Below are positions 22,726 through 31,713 of a stretch of 33,816 nt of DNA, piece by piece (position 1 is the stretch's first letter; each line of letters starts with the position of its first letter). Source of the stretch: Firmicutes bacterium UBA2116 (lineage in GTDB: Bacteria; Bacillota; Clostridia; Tissierellales; Sedimentibacteraceae); the NCBI GenBank assembly GCA_002331025.1, contig DCYG01000031.1, positions 1-33,816 of the forward strand. Direction: 5' to 3'. Made by a program: the position numbers and the translations under genes. Below the pieces are notes generated by a model that did not search any database, was not told the origin of the DNA, and saw only the letters and a list, made by a program, of their open reading frames with translations.

Positions 22726-22817
22726 TAATTCTTAGAAAAATATGTATATATTTTCTAAAACAGGCAATAATATTTAAGGTGTTTCCTAAAAAAACATCTA
22801 ATATATGTAAAAAAATA

Positions 22818-22846
22818 TTGACAAAAAAAATTGTTGGTGATATTAT
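22818..22846 (+). promoter_or_regulatory. rpoBC promoter
   Basis: TTGACA (22818-22823), a 17-bp spacer and TATTAT (22841-22846), with a predicted transcription start near 22853. This lies downstream of the upstream in-frame codons of rpoB and so supports the ATG at 22921. The 248-base rplL-rpoB gap holds only this promoter and the preceding terminator. Confidence 0.8.
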
Positions 22847-22920
22847 TATATATTGCCATGAGCATAAAATGTTGGCATAGAATTTGTATGCCAAAAAAAA
22901 TTAAACTGAGGGGTGAAAGA

Positions 22921-25900
22921 ATGCCGCATCCTGTGAAAATAGGTAACAGAGTGAGGATGTCTTACTCTAAAATTGATGAGGTTTTAGATTTACCGGATTT
23001 AATTGAAGTTCAGAAAAGATCTTATGAATGGTTCTTAAACGAAGGGCTTAGAGAGGTCTTTGATGATATTTCGCCAATTGAGGACTATACCGGAAATTTG
23101 ATTTTGGAATTTGTTGATCATTCTTTATATGGTGAACCGAAGTTCAATCAGGTTGAATGTAAGGAAAGAGACGCAACATATTCTGTACCGTTAAAATTAA
23201 AAGTTAGATTAATTAATAAGGAAACGGGAGAAATCAAAGAACAAGAAGCTTTTATGGGCGAGTTTCCTCTGATGACTGAAAAAGGTACATTTATAATCAA
23301 TGGAGCGGAACGTGTTATTGTTAGTCAGTTAGTCAGATCACCAGGTGTTTATTTCAACATGACAAGGGATAAGGTAGGAAAGGAATTATATGAGGCTACA
23401 CTTATACCTAATAGAGGTGCATGGCTTGAATTCGAAACGGACTCTAACGATATTATTTATGTAAGAGTTGACAGAACGAGAAAATTACCAGCCACAGTGC
23501 TTGTCAGAGCTATGGGGCTTTCTTCTAATTCTATGATTATTGAAACCTTAGGAGAAACAGAACAGCTTTTGAAAACGCTTGAAAAGGACAACACTACTAA
23601 CTCAGATGAAGCTTTGATTGAAATTTATAAAAGATTAAGACCGGGCGAGCCACCTACATTGGACAGTGCGACCTCGTTAATAAATTCTTTATTTTTTGAT
23701 CCTAAGAGATACGATCTTGCGAAGGTCGGAAGATATAAATTTAATAAGAAACTAAGCTTTGAAAACAGGGCTATCGGAAAAAAAGCTGCTGAAGATATAA
23801 TAGATACAGAAACAGGTGAAATTTTAATACATAAAAATGATGCAATTGATAGCAAGGCAATATTTAAATTGGAAGCTGCCGGCATTTTTTCTATTAATGT
23901 ATTAAACTCAGAAGATAAGATAACTAAAATAGTGACAAATAAATTTGTAGATCCAAAAACATTCAGTTTAGATATAGATTTTGAAAAACTTGGCTTGAAG
24001 GAGCGAATTTTCTATCCGGTTATGAAAAAGATACTTGAAGAAAACAGCTCAAGTGAAGATATAGAAAAAGCAATAATAGATAATATGAAGCTTTTATCTC
24101 CAAGACATATAATCATTGAAGATATGGTTGCTTCTACAAATTATCAATTAGGCTTATTTAAAGGTTCAGGTCAGACAGATGATATAGACCATCTTGGCAA
24201 CAGAAGATTGCGCTCGGTAGGGGAGCTTCTTCAAAATCAGGTTAGAGTCGGTTTGTCAAGAATGGAGAGAGTTGTAAGAGAAAGAATGACAATTCAGGAT
24301 GTTGACGTTGTAACTCCGCAGGTATTGATTAATATCAGACCTGTGTCAGCTGCAATCAAAGAATTTTTTGGTTCCAGCCAGTTGTCACAGTTCATGGATC
24401 AAACCAACCCATTGGCAGAATTAACTCACAAAAGAAGAATGTCTGCGTTGGGACCTGGAGGATTGTCAAGAGACAGAGCGAGTTTCGAGGTCAGAGACGT
24501 TCATCATTCTCATTATGGCAGAATGTGTCCTATAGAAACTCCGGAAGGTCCAAACATCGGTTTGATAACATCTCTTGCAACATATGCAAGAATAAATGAC
24601 TATGGATTCCTTGAGGCTCCATACAGAAGAGTTAACAAAGAAACCGGTCAGGTAACAGAGATTATAGATTATATTACAGCTGATATAGAAGATACAAAAA
24701 TTATTGCTCAGTCAAATGAGCCGTTAAATGAAGACGGTACGTTTGAACATACCCGTGTTGTTGTCAGAGGAATTGACGGTATAAATGAAATAGTTTCAAG
24801 AGATATGGTTGATTACATGGAGGTTTCTCCAAAACAGGTTATATCTATAGGAACAGGTATGATTCCATTCCTTGAAAATGACGATGCCAACCGTGCATTA
24901 ATGGGTGCCAACATGCAAAGACAGGCAGTTCCTTTACTGATTACGGAAGCACCATTCATAGGAACCGGCTTGGAATATAAAGCGGCAAAGGATTCAGGTG
25001 CTGTTATAGTAGCTGAACATGACGGAGTCTGTATTTCTGTAACCGCTGCTGAAATTTTAATAAAAAGAAATGACAACGGCATGATTGACAGATATCCGCT
25101 GCTTAAATTTAAACGTTCAAACAGCGGTACATGTGTTAATCAAAGACCTATTGTACATCAGGATGATGAAATCAAGAGAGGTCAGATAATCGCTGATGGC
25201 CCTTCTACGGACAATGGTGATATGGCAATAGGTAAAAACCTTCTTATTGGTTTCATGACTTGGGAAGGTTACAATTACGAAGATGCCGTGTTGATGAATG
25301 AAAAATTAGTTATGGAAGATGTTTTAACATCCGTCCATATAGAAGAATATGAATCAGAAGCAAGAGATACAAAATTAGGTCCTGAAGAAATAACAAGAGA
25401 TATCCCGAACGTTGGAGACGACTCTTTGAAGGACTTAGATGAAAGAGGAATTATAAGAATAGGAGCTGAGGTTAAATCAGGCGATATTCTTGTAGGTAAA
25501 GTAACACCTAAGGGAGAGACAGAGCTTACTGCCGAAGAAAGATTGTTAAGAGCAATTTTTGGAGAGAAAGCAAGAGAGGTAAGAGATACTTCCTTGAAGG
25601 TCCCTCACGGCGAATCGGGTATAATCGTTGACGTAAAAGTGTTTACGAGAGAAAACGGCGATGAATTAAGCCCCGGCGTAAGCAAGATGGTCAGAGTGTA
25701 CATCGCTACAAAACGTAAAATAAATGTAGGAGATAAAATGTGCGGCCGCCATGGTAACAAGGGTGTTATATCACACATTATGCCGGAGGAAGATATGCCG
25801 TTCTTACCTGATGGCACACCGCTTCAGGTAGTACTTAATCCTCTTGGAGTTCCTTCACGTATGAACATCGGTCAGGTGTTGGAAGTACATCTTGGCTTAG

Positions 25901-26649
25901 CTGCTAAAAAATTAGGATGGCAGGTTGCCACACCTGTATTTGACGGAGCAGTTGAGGATGACATATGGGATGCTCTTGAGATGGCAGGTTACCCAAGAAG
26001 CGGTAAAATTGCCTTAAGAGACGGACGCTCAGGAGAATATTTTGATGGTCCGGTTACTGTCGGATACATGTATATGCTTAAGCTTCACCACTTGGTTGAT
26101 GATAAGATACATGCCCGTTCAACAGGACCTTACTCATTGGTTACTCAACAACCATTGGGTGGTAAAGCGCAATTCGGAGGACAAAGATTCGGTGAAATGG
26201 AAGTTTGGGCATTGGAAGCATACGGTGCTGCTCATACATTGCAGGAAATCCTGACTGTTAAATCAGACGATGTTAACGGTAGGGTTAAAACATATGAAGC
26301 CATTGTCAAAGGTGAAAATATTCCTGAACCGGGTATCCCTGAATCATTTAAGGTACTTGTAAAAGAATTACAAAGCTTGTCTTTGGATATTAAGATAATT
26401 ACCAGCGAACAGGATGAAGTTGAAATAGTCGATACTCTTGATGTTGAAGATGATTTACCGGTTGACGGTGAAAATTTAAGCGATGTAAGATATGTTGACG
26501 AAGATGGAATGAACATTGTTGAAGATGAATTGGTAGATGCCGAAACTTCGGACAATGTTGAAGATGTGGAAGATATTGACGATATAGATATCTATGACGA
26601 AGATATTGAGTTAGATAACGAAGACGATTATGACAGCGAAGAGTTTTAA
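22921..26649 (+). CDS. rpoB: RNA polymerase beta subunit
   Basis: A 1242-residue catalytic-core subunit. It starts MPHPVKIGNRVRMSYSKIDE; GAGGGGTGA is 5-8 nt before this ATG, whereas ATG 22888 has no good site. The rifampicin region reads GSSQLSQFMDQTNPLAELTH-KRRMSALGPGG with Asp493, His503 and Ser508 (E. coli 516, 526, 531), that is, the wild-type, rifampicin-sensitive residues. CGRHGNKGVIS and the C-terminal GGKAQFGGQRFGEMEVWALE are present. The last 60-70 residues form a very acidic tail (DVEDIDDIDIYDEDIELDNE) absent from Gram-negative homologues; a shorter acidic tail occurs in Bacillus. rpoC follows after 45 nt. Confidence 0.98.
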   Translation: MPHPVKIGNRVRMSYSKIDEVLDLPDLIEVQKRSYEWFLNEGLREVFDDISPIEDYTGNLILEFVDHSLYGEPKFNQVECKERDATYSVPLKLKVRLINKETGEIKEQEAFMGEFPLMTEKGTFIINGAERVIVSQLVRSPGVYFNMTRDKVGKELYEATLIPNRGAWLEFETDSNDIIYVRVDRTRKLPATVLVRAMGLSSNSMIIETLGETEQLLKTLEKDNTTNSDEALIEIYKRLRPGEPPTLDSATSLINSLFFDPKRYDLAKVGRYKFNKKLSFENRAIGKKAAEDIIDTETGEILIHKNDAIDSKAIFKLEAAGIFSINVLNSEDKITKIVTNKFVDPKTFSLDIDFEKLGLKERIFYPVMKKILEENSSSEDIEKAIIDNMKLLSPRHIIIEDMVASTNYQLGLFKGSGQTDDIDHLGNRRLRSVGELLQNQVRVGLSRMERVVRERMTIQDVDVVTPQVLINIRPVSAAIKEFFGSSQLSQFMDQTNPLAELTHKRRMSALGPGGLSRDRASFEVRDVHHSHYGRMCPIETPEGPNIGLITSLATYARINDYGFLEAPYRRVNKETGQVTEIIDYITADIEDTKIIAQSNEPLNEDGTFEHTRVVVRGIDGINEIVSRDMVDYMEVSPKQVISIGTGMIPFLENDDANRALMGANMQRQAVPLLITEAPFIGTGLEYKAAKDSGAVIVAEHDGVCISVTAAEILIKRNDNGMIDRYPLLKFKRSNSGTCVNQRPIVHQDDEIKRGQIIADGPSTDNGDMAIGKNLLIGFMTWEGYNYEDAVLMNEKLVMEDVLTSVHIEEYESEARDTKLGPEEITRDIPNVGDDSLKDLDERGIIRIGAEVKSGDILVGKVTPKGETELTAEERLLRAIFGEKAREVRDTSLKVPHGESGIIVDVKVFTRENGDELSPGVSKMVRVYIATKRKINVGDKMCGRHGNKGVISHIMPEEDMPFLPDGTPLQVVLNPLGVPSRMNIGQVLEVHLGLAAKKLGWQVATPVFDGAVEDDIWDALEMAGYPRSGKIALRDGRSGEYFDGPVTVGYMYMLKLHHLVDDKIHARSTGPYSLVTQQPLGGKAQFGGQRFGEMEVWALEAYGAAHTLQEILTVKSDDVNGRVKTYEAIVKGENIPEPGIPESFKVLVKELQSLSLDIKIITSEQDEVEIVDTLDVEDDLPVDGENLSDVRYVDEDGMNIVEDELVDAETSDNVEDVEDIDDIDIYDEDIELDNEDDYDSEEF

Positions 26650-26694
26650 CAAGTACCGATTTAAATAAAATTTTAAATGAAGGGAGCGAACTTC

Positions 26695-29600
26695 TTGATA
26701 GATTACAATAATTTTGAATCAATAAGAATTGGCTTAGCATCCCCTGACAAGATCAGACAATGGTCAAGAGGAGAAGTTAAAAAACCTGAAACAATTAATT
26801 ACCGTACATTAAAGCCCGAAAAGGATGGTTTATTTTGTGAAAAGATATTCGGGCCTACTAAGGACTGGGAATGTCACTGCGGAAAGTATAAAAGAGTCAG
26901 ATATAAAGGTGTGGTTTGTGACCGCTGCGGAGTAGAGGTTACAAAAGCAAAGGTAAGAAGAGAAAGAATGGGACACATAGAGCTTGCTGCTCCTGTTTCC
27001 CACATATGGTACTTTAAAGGTATCCCATCTAGGTTAGGATTGATACTTGACATGTCTCCGAGAGCTTTGGAAAAAATACTGTATTTTGCACAGTATGTTG
27101 TTACGGAAGCGGGAGATACATCTCTGTCAGAAAAACAGCTTTTGTCAGAAATGGAATACAGAGAGTATAAGGATCACTATAAGAATGCTTTTAAGGCTGA
27201 AATGGGTGCGGAAGCAATTAAAAAGCTTCTCGAAAAAATAGACCTTGAAAAGGAATCAGAAGAATTAAAATCACAGCTCAAAGACAGCAAGGGTCAGAAG
27301 AAAATCAGAATAACAAGAAGATTGGAAGTTATTGAGGCATTCAGAGTTTCCGGCAACAGACCGGAATGGATGGTACTTGATGTGATTCCTGTTATTCCGC
27401 CTGAATTAAGACCTATGGTACAACTTGATGGTGGAAGATTTGCTACATCTGATTTAAACGATCTTTACAGAAGAGTTATAAACAGAAACAACAGATTAAA
27501 AAGACTGCTTGATTTAGGTGCTCCTGACATAATTGTAAGAAACGAAAAAAGAATGCTTCAGGAAGCAGTTGATGCCTTAATAGATAACGGAAGACGCGGC
27601 AGACCTGTTACAGGTCCGGGAAACAGACCTTTAAAATCTCTTTCGGATATGCTTAAAGGAAAACAAGGTCGATTCAGACAAAACTTACTAGGTAAGAGAG
27701 TTGACTATTCAGGACGTTCGGTTATAGTTGTTGGTCCTGAGCTCAGATTCAATCAATGCGGTTTGCCGAAAAAAATGGCACTTGAATTATTTAAGCCGTT
27801 TGTAATGAAAAAACTGGTTGAAAACGGAACAGCTCACAATATCAAGAGTGCGAAGAAAAAGGTTGAAAAAGTTGACACTGCGGTATGGGATGTATTAGAT
27901 GAAATAATTAAAGACCACACTGTTATGTTAAACCGTGCTCCTACACTTCACAGGCTTGGTATACAATCATTTGAGCCTGTACTTGTTGAAGGTAAGGCAA
28001 TAAAGCTGCATCCGCTGGTATGTACTGCCTACAATGCGGACTTTGACGGTGACCAGATGGCTGTCCACGTACCATTGTCGGTTGAAGCACAGGCAGAGTC
28101 AAGATTTTTGATGATGTCTACAAATAACATTTTAGCTCCAAAGGACGGAAGACCTATTACAACTCCTACACAGGATATGGTTCTTGGAAGCTACTACATG
28201 ACTCTTGAAATAGAAAATTCAAAAGGTCATGGGATGGTATTTAAGGATTATGATGAAATGATGATGGCATATTTCAATAAAAATATTGATTTACATGCCA
28301 GAGTTAAAATAAGAAAGACAGTTGGCGGAGAAACAAGATATGTTGAAAGCACTGCAGGAAGATTTATTTTCAATGAAAATATACCTCAGGACCTCGGGTT
28401 TGTGGACAGAGAAAAAGATAAATTCTCTCTCGAAGTAGATAAGACGGTTACTAAAAAATCATTAGAAGAAATAGTATACAGATGCTTCAGAAAACACGGC
28501 AACTCTAAAACAGCCGACGTATTGGACGGTATCAAATCTACGGGATATAAATATTCAACAAGAGGCGCTATAACCATAAGTGTAAGCGATATAACAGTTC
28601 CTGAAGAAAAGAAAGAGCTTATTGAAAAAGCTGAAAAACAGGTTATCGAATACGAGAAAAAATATCGTAGAGGTTTGATGACTGATGAAGAAAGATATGA
28701 AAATGTAATTAAAATCTGGAACCAGACAACTGAGGATGTTACAAATGCACTTATGGAGAATCTGGATCCGTTGAATTCTATTTACATCATGTCTGTATCC
28801 GGAGCCCGTGGAGGACGTAACCAGATAAAGCAGCTTGCAGGTATGCGTGGTCTTATGGCAAGTGCCGTAGGTAAGACGGTTGAGGTACCGGTTAAGTCAA
28901 ACTTCCGTGAAGGACTTTCGGTTCTTGAGTTCTTCTTGTCAGCAACAGGTGCTCGTAAGGGATTAACCGATACTGCTCTGAGAACAGCCGATTCAGGCTA
29001 TCTGACAAGAAGATTGGTTGACGTAAGTCAGGATGTTATAGTAAGAGAAGTTGACTGCGGAACAACCGACGGTATAGAAGTTGAAGCCTTCGTTGACGGC
29101 AAGGAAGTAATAGAAGAATTAAGCGAAAGATGCGCGGACAGATATGCTTCTGATGATGTTATAAATCCTCAAACTAATGAAGTTATGGTTAAATCAGGTG
29201 AATTTATATCAGAAGAAACAGCACATAAAATTCAAAATTCCGGAATTAAAATAGTTAAGGTAAGATCTGTTCTTACATGTAAAACACCTCACGGCGTGTG
29301 TTCAAAATGCTACGGTACCAATCTTGCAACAGGAAAGCTGGTTAACGTGGGAGGAGCTGTAGGTATTATAGCTGCTCAGTCGATCGGAGAACCGGGTACA
29401 CAGCTTACGATGCGTACATTCCATACGGGTGGTATAGCCGCAGCAAGTGATATTACTCAGGGTTTGCCGCGTATAGAAGAGCTTTTCGAGGCAAGAAAAC
29501 CAAAAGGCCAGGCGATTATTTCCGAGATACCGGGTAAAGTTACATTAATGGAAAAAGTTCATAAGAGAGAAGTTACCGTTACTAATAATGAAGCAGTGGA

Positions 29601-30216
29601 AAGCAAGACGTATCTGATACCTTATGGTTCTAAAATATTGGTTAATGACGGTGATTACATTGAAGCCGGGGATAAGATTACCGATGGGTCAATAAATCCG
29701 CATGACATATTAAACATCAGGGGCATGAAGGCACTGGAGTCATACATCCTTATGGAAGTTCAAAGAGTTTACAGAATGCAGGGTGTTGATATCAGTGACA
29801 AGCACGTTGAAGTAATCATAAGACAGATGGTTAATAAGGTTCGTATTGAAGATTCAGGAGATACATCTCTTCTTCCGGGAAGCTTGGTATCAACATTTGA
29901 ATTCAAAGAACAAAACGAGAAAGCAATAGCGGCAGGTTTGGAGCCCGCAGAAGGTGAAGTTGCATTATTAGGTATCACCAAATCATCTTTGGCTACGGAT
30001 TCATTCCTTGCATCGGCATCATTCCAGGAAACAACGAGAGTACTTACAGATGCAGCTACTAAAGGTAAAGTTGATAACCTGATTGGTCTTAAAGAAAATG
30101 TAATTATAGGAAAACTGATTCCTGCAGGAACAGGTATGAAGAAATACAGAAACATTGGAATAACAACCAATGATGTTGAAGTAGAAAAAGATGATATTGA
30201 AGAAAAAATTGTTTGA
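26695..30216 (+). CDS. rpoC: RNA polymerase beta' subunit
   Basis: A 1173-residue catalytic subunit. The start is TTG 26695, placed 9 nt after AAGGGAG; this gives MIDYNNFESIRIGLASPDKI, matching Bacillus RpoC, while ATG 26677 overlaps the ribosome-binding site. The zinc site is C60, C62, C75, C78. The catalytic magnesium loop NADFDGDQ is at 447-454. Bridge helix and trigger loop regions are intact (ATGARKGLTDTALRTADSGYL, GEPGTQLTMRTFHTGG). The length agrees with Gram-positive homologues, which lack the large proteobacterial insertion. Confidence 0.98.
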   Translation: MIDYNNFESIRIGLASPDKIRQWSRGEVKKPETINYRTLKPEKDGLFCEKIFGPTKDWECHCGKYKRVRYKGVVCDRCGVEVTKAKVRRERMGHIELAAPVSHIWYFKGIPSRLGLILDMSPRALEKILYFAQYVVTEAGDTSLSEKQLLSEMEYREYKDHYKNAFKAEMGAEAIKKLLEKIDLEKESEELKSQLKDSKGQKKIRITRRLEVIEAFRVSGNRPEWMVLDVIPVIPPELRPMVQLDGGRFATSDLNDLYRRVINRNNRLKRLLDLGAPDIIVRNEKRMLQEAVDALIDNGRRGRPVTGPGNRPLKSLSDMLKGKQGRFRQNLLGKRVDYSGRSVIVVGPELRFNQCGLPKKMALELFKPFVMKKLVENGTAHNIKSAKKKVEKVDTAVWDVLDEIIKDHTVMLNRAPTLHRLGIQSFEPVLVEGKAIKLHPLVCTAYNADFDGDQMAVHVPLSVEAQAESRFLMMSTNNILAPKDGRPITTPTQDMVLGSYYMTLEIENSKGHGMVFKDYDEMMMAYFNKNIDLHARVKIRKTVGGETRYVESTAGRFIFNENIPQDLGFVDREKDKFSLEVDKTVTKKSLEEIVYRCFRKHGNSKTADVLDGIKSTGYKYSTRGAITISVSDITVPEEKKELIEKAEKQVIEYEKKYRRGLMTDEERYENVIKIWNQTTEDVTNALMENLDPLNSIYIMSVSGARGGRNQIKQLAGMRGLMASAVGKTVEVPVKSNFREGLSVLEFFLSATGARKGLTDTALRTADSGYLTRRLVDVSQDVIVREVDCGTTDGIEVEAFVDGKEVIEELSERCADRYASDDVINPQTNEVMVKSGEFISEETAHKIQNSGIKIVKVRSVLTCKTPHGVCSKCYGTNLATGKLVNVGGAVGIIAAQSIGEPGTQLTMRTFHTGGIAAASDITQGLPRIEELFEARKPKGQAIISEIPGKVTLMEKVHKREVTVTNNEAVESKTYLIPYGSKILVNDGDYIEAGDKITDGSINPHDILNIRGMKALESYILMEVQRVYRMQGVDISDKHVEVIIRQMVNKVRIEDSGDTSLLPGSLVSTFEFKEQNEKAIAAGLEPAEGEVALLGITKSSLATDSFLASASFQETTRVLTDAATKGKVDNLIGLKENVIIGKLIPAGTGMKKYRNIGITTNDVEVEKDDIEEKIV

Positions 30217-30260
30217 CATCTAAAAACATAGATGATAAAATGTTTGAGTGCAAATAGGAA

Positions 30261-30346
30261 GGGGGACACATCTCCAAAGCAGAGAAAGCCGCTGAGGTTT
30301 GAACTTTGGAGAAATGTCCCCGTTTGAAAGGGACACACCTTGTTCC
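30261..30346 (+). other. Four-arm hairpin structure upstream of the L7Ae-family gene
   Basis: A long hairpin pairs GGGGACA (30262-30268) with TGTCCCC (30315-30321) and, inside it, CTCCAAAG (30272-30279) with CTTTGGAG (30304-30311). The arm TGTCCC can instead pair with GGGACA (30330-30335), which in turn can pair with TGTTCC (30341-30346). These alternative helices resemble a switch. The segment is visibly more G+C-rich than its surroundings, so a mobile palindromic repeat is an equal possibility. Confidence 0.55.
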
Positions 30347-30381
30347 TGATAATTCGAGGGTATGAGTACCGGAGGATTGAA

Positions 30382-30615
30382 ATGGATGCAGATAAAAAAA
30401 TAGTAATTGGAAAGAAGCAGACTTTGAGAGCTTTACAAAGAAACGAAGCTCAAAGGATTTATATATCAAAGGATGCTGATTTGCATGTTACTAAACCTAT
30501 TACAGATGTTTGCAAGGAAAAGAATGTGGAAATAATATATTTTGACAGTATGAAAGACCTTGGGGCTTCTGTAGGTATCAATGTAAACGCAGCGGCGGCT
30601 GCCGTTTTAAAATAA
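30382..30615 (+). CDS. ybxF: L7Ae/L30e/S12e-family ribosomal protein-like (YbxF)
   Basis: A 77-residue small L7Ae-fold protein, the family that binds kink-turn RNA. RALQRNEAQRIYISKDADLHV and VEIIYFDSMKDLGASVGINV with AAAAAV are typical. GGAGG (30371-30375) is 6 nt before ATG 30382. Its place between rpoC and rpsL is the same as ybxF in B. subtilis, which supports the assignment over its paralogue ylxQ. Cellular function is not well established. A structured, possibly regulatory segment lies just upstream. Confidence 0.9.
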   Translation: MDADKKIVIGKKQTLRALQRNEAQRIYISKDADLHVTKPITDVCKEKNVEIIYFDSMKDLGASVGINVNAAAAAVLK

Positions 30616-30643
30616 TTAATATTAAACAAAAGGAGGTGCACGA

Positions 30644-31063
30644 ATGCCATCAATTAACCAGTTAGTGAGAAAAGGAAGACAACAAGTCACTTATAAATCC
30701 AATTCTCCAGCGCTAAATGTAAGTTATAATACTCTTCAAAAAAAGATGAATGAATCTAATTCACCACAAAAAAGAGGTGTATGTACTTCGGTTAAAACTG
30801 TAACACCAAAGAAACCAAACTCAGCTCTCAGAAAAATTGCCAGAGTTAAATTAACAACAGGTGTTGAAGTAACTGCGTACATTCCGGGTGTAGGCCACAA
30901 CTTACAAGAACACAGTGTTGTTCTTATAAGAGGCGGAAGAGTTAAAGACTTACCAGGGGTTAGATACCACATTGTAAGAGGTACCCTTGATACAGCTGGT
31001 GTTGCTAAAAGAAAACAAGCAAGGTCCAAATATGGAGCTAAAAGGGAAAAAGCAAAGAAATAA
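30644..31063 (+). CDS. rpsL: 30S ribosomal protein S12
   Basis: A 139-residue decoding-centre protein. TPKKPNSALRKIARVKLTTG carries the wild-type lysine (E. coli Lys43 equivalent), and the LIRGGRVKDLPGVRYH loop has the second lysine (Lys88 equivalent); no streptomycin-resistance substitution is seen. The insertion near residues 15-45 is normal for Gram-positive S12. AAAAGGAGGTG lies 5 nt before the ATG. First gene of the str cluster rpsL-rpsG-fusA-tuf. Confidence 0.98.
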   Translation: MPSINQLVRKGRQQVTYKSNSPALNVSYNTLQKKMNESNSPQKRGVCTSVKTVTPKKPNSALRKIARVKLTTGVEVTAYIPGVGHNLQEHSVVLIRGGRVKDLPGVRYHIVRGTLDTAGVAKRKQARSKYGAKREKAKK

Positions 31064-31202
31064 TAAGATGATTCCGGCACACTATGCTTAGGTTATGATG
31101 CATAAAATGCGCCATAATATATATAACATGCATGTTGTGCACGACGGCATTAAATTATTGTCGAGTACCTGTGAATTAAATTATATTAAGGAGGGAAGTA
31201 AA
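31064..31202 (+). other. 139-nt rpsL-rpsG spacer with small dyads
   Basis: No credible gene. It contains GCAT-AAA-ATGC (31100-31110), the 12-bp perfect palindrome AACATGCATGTT (31125-31136) and CGAC ... GTCG (31142-31163), then GGAGG for rpsG. In E. coli the S12-S7 spacer is the S7 translational-repression site; whether this unrelated sequence has that role is unknown. Confidence 0.4.
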
Positions 31203-31673
31203 GTGCCAAGAAAAGGTCACATACCTAAAAGACAAGTAATGGAAGATCCTATCTACAAAGATAAGGTAGTTTCCAAATTGATTAATCAACTTATGTACGA
31301 CGGTAAAAAAGGTGTTGCTCAAAAAATTGTTTATGAAGCATTTGACATCATAAGAGATAAAACAGGTGAAGAACCGATTGAGGTATTCACTAAAGCAATG
31401 AACAACATCATGCCGGTACTTGAAGTTAAAGCAAGAAGAGTCGGTGGTGCAACCTATCAGGTTCCTATCGAAGTCAGACCAGAGAGAAGACAGACTTTAG
31501 GATTGAGATGGCTTGTAGGTTATTCTCGTAAAAGAGGAGAAAAAACTATGCGTGAAAGGCTTGCAAAAGAATTAATGGATGCAGCTAACAACGTAGGAGC
31601 AAGCGTTAAGAAAAGAGAAGATACACATAAAATGGCAGAGGCTAATAAAGCATTTGCACACTTTAGATGGTAA
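31203..31673 (+). CDS. rpsG: 30S ribosomal protein S7
   Basis: A 156-residue 16S rRNA 3'-domain assembly protein. PRKGHIPKRQVMEDPIYKDK at the start, VKARRVGGATYQVPIEVRP in the RNA-binding region and AEANKAFAHFRW at the end are family hallmarks. The start is GTG 31203, with AAGGAGG 5-8 nt upstream; the frame is open further left but those codons lie in the rpsL-rpsG spacer. The resulting 156 residues equal the usual length. Confidence 0.97.
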   Translation: MPRKGHIPKRQVMEDPIYKDKVVSKLINQLMYDGKKGVAQKIVYEAFDIIRDKTGEEPIEVFTKAMNNIMPVLEVKARRVGGATYQVPIEVRPERRQTLGLRWLVGYSRKRGEKTMRERLAKELMDAANNVGASVKKREDTHKMAEANKAFAHFRW

Positions 31674-31713
31674 TAATCTAAGTAGTTTATTCGCAGCGTG
31701 AAGGAGGGAAATA

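Noticed and set aside
26677..26694. ATG 26677 as the rpoC start.
   Set aside because: This codon overlaps the AAGGGAG ribosome-binding site; TTG 26695 gives the N-terminus conserved in Bacillus RpoC.
29769..30338. A 189-codon minus-strand frame opposite the end of rpoC.
   Set aside because: A shadow frame that includes the structured segment after rpoC; Ser/Phe-rich and without homology that I recognise.
31095..31202. A 36-codon N-terminal extension of rpsG beginning at 31095.
   Set aside because: The codons lie in the structured spacer, and GTG 31203 with AAGGAGG gives the canonical 156-residue S7.
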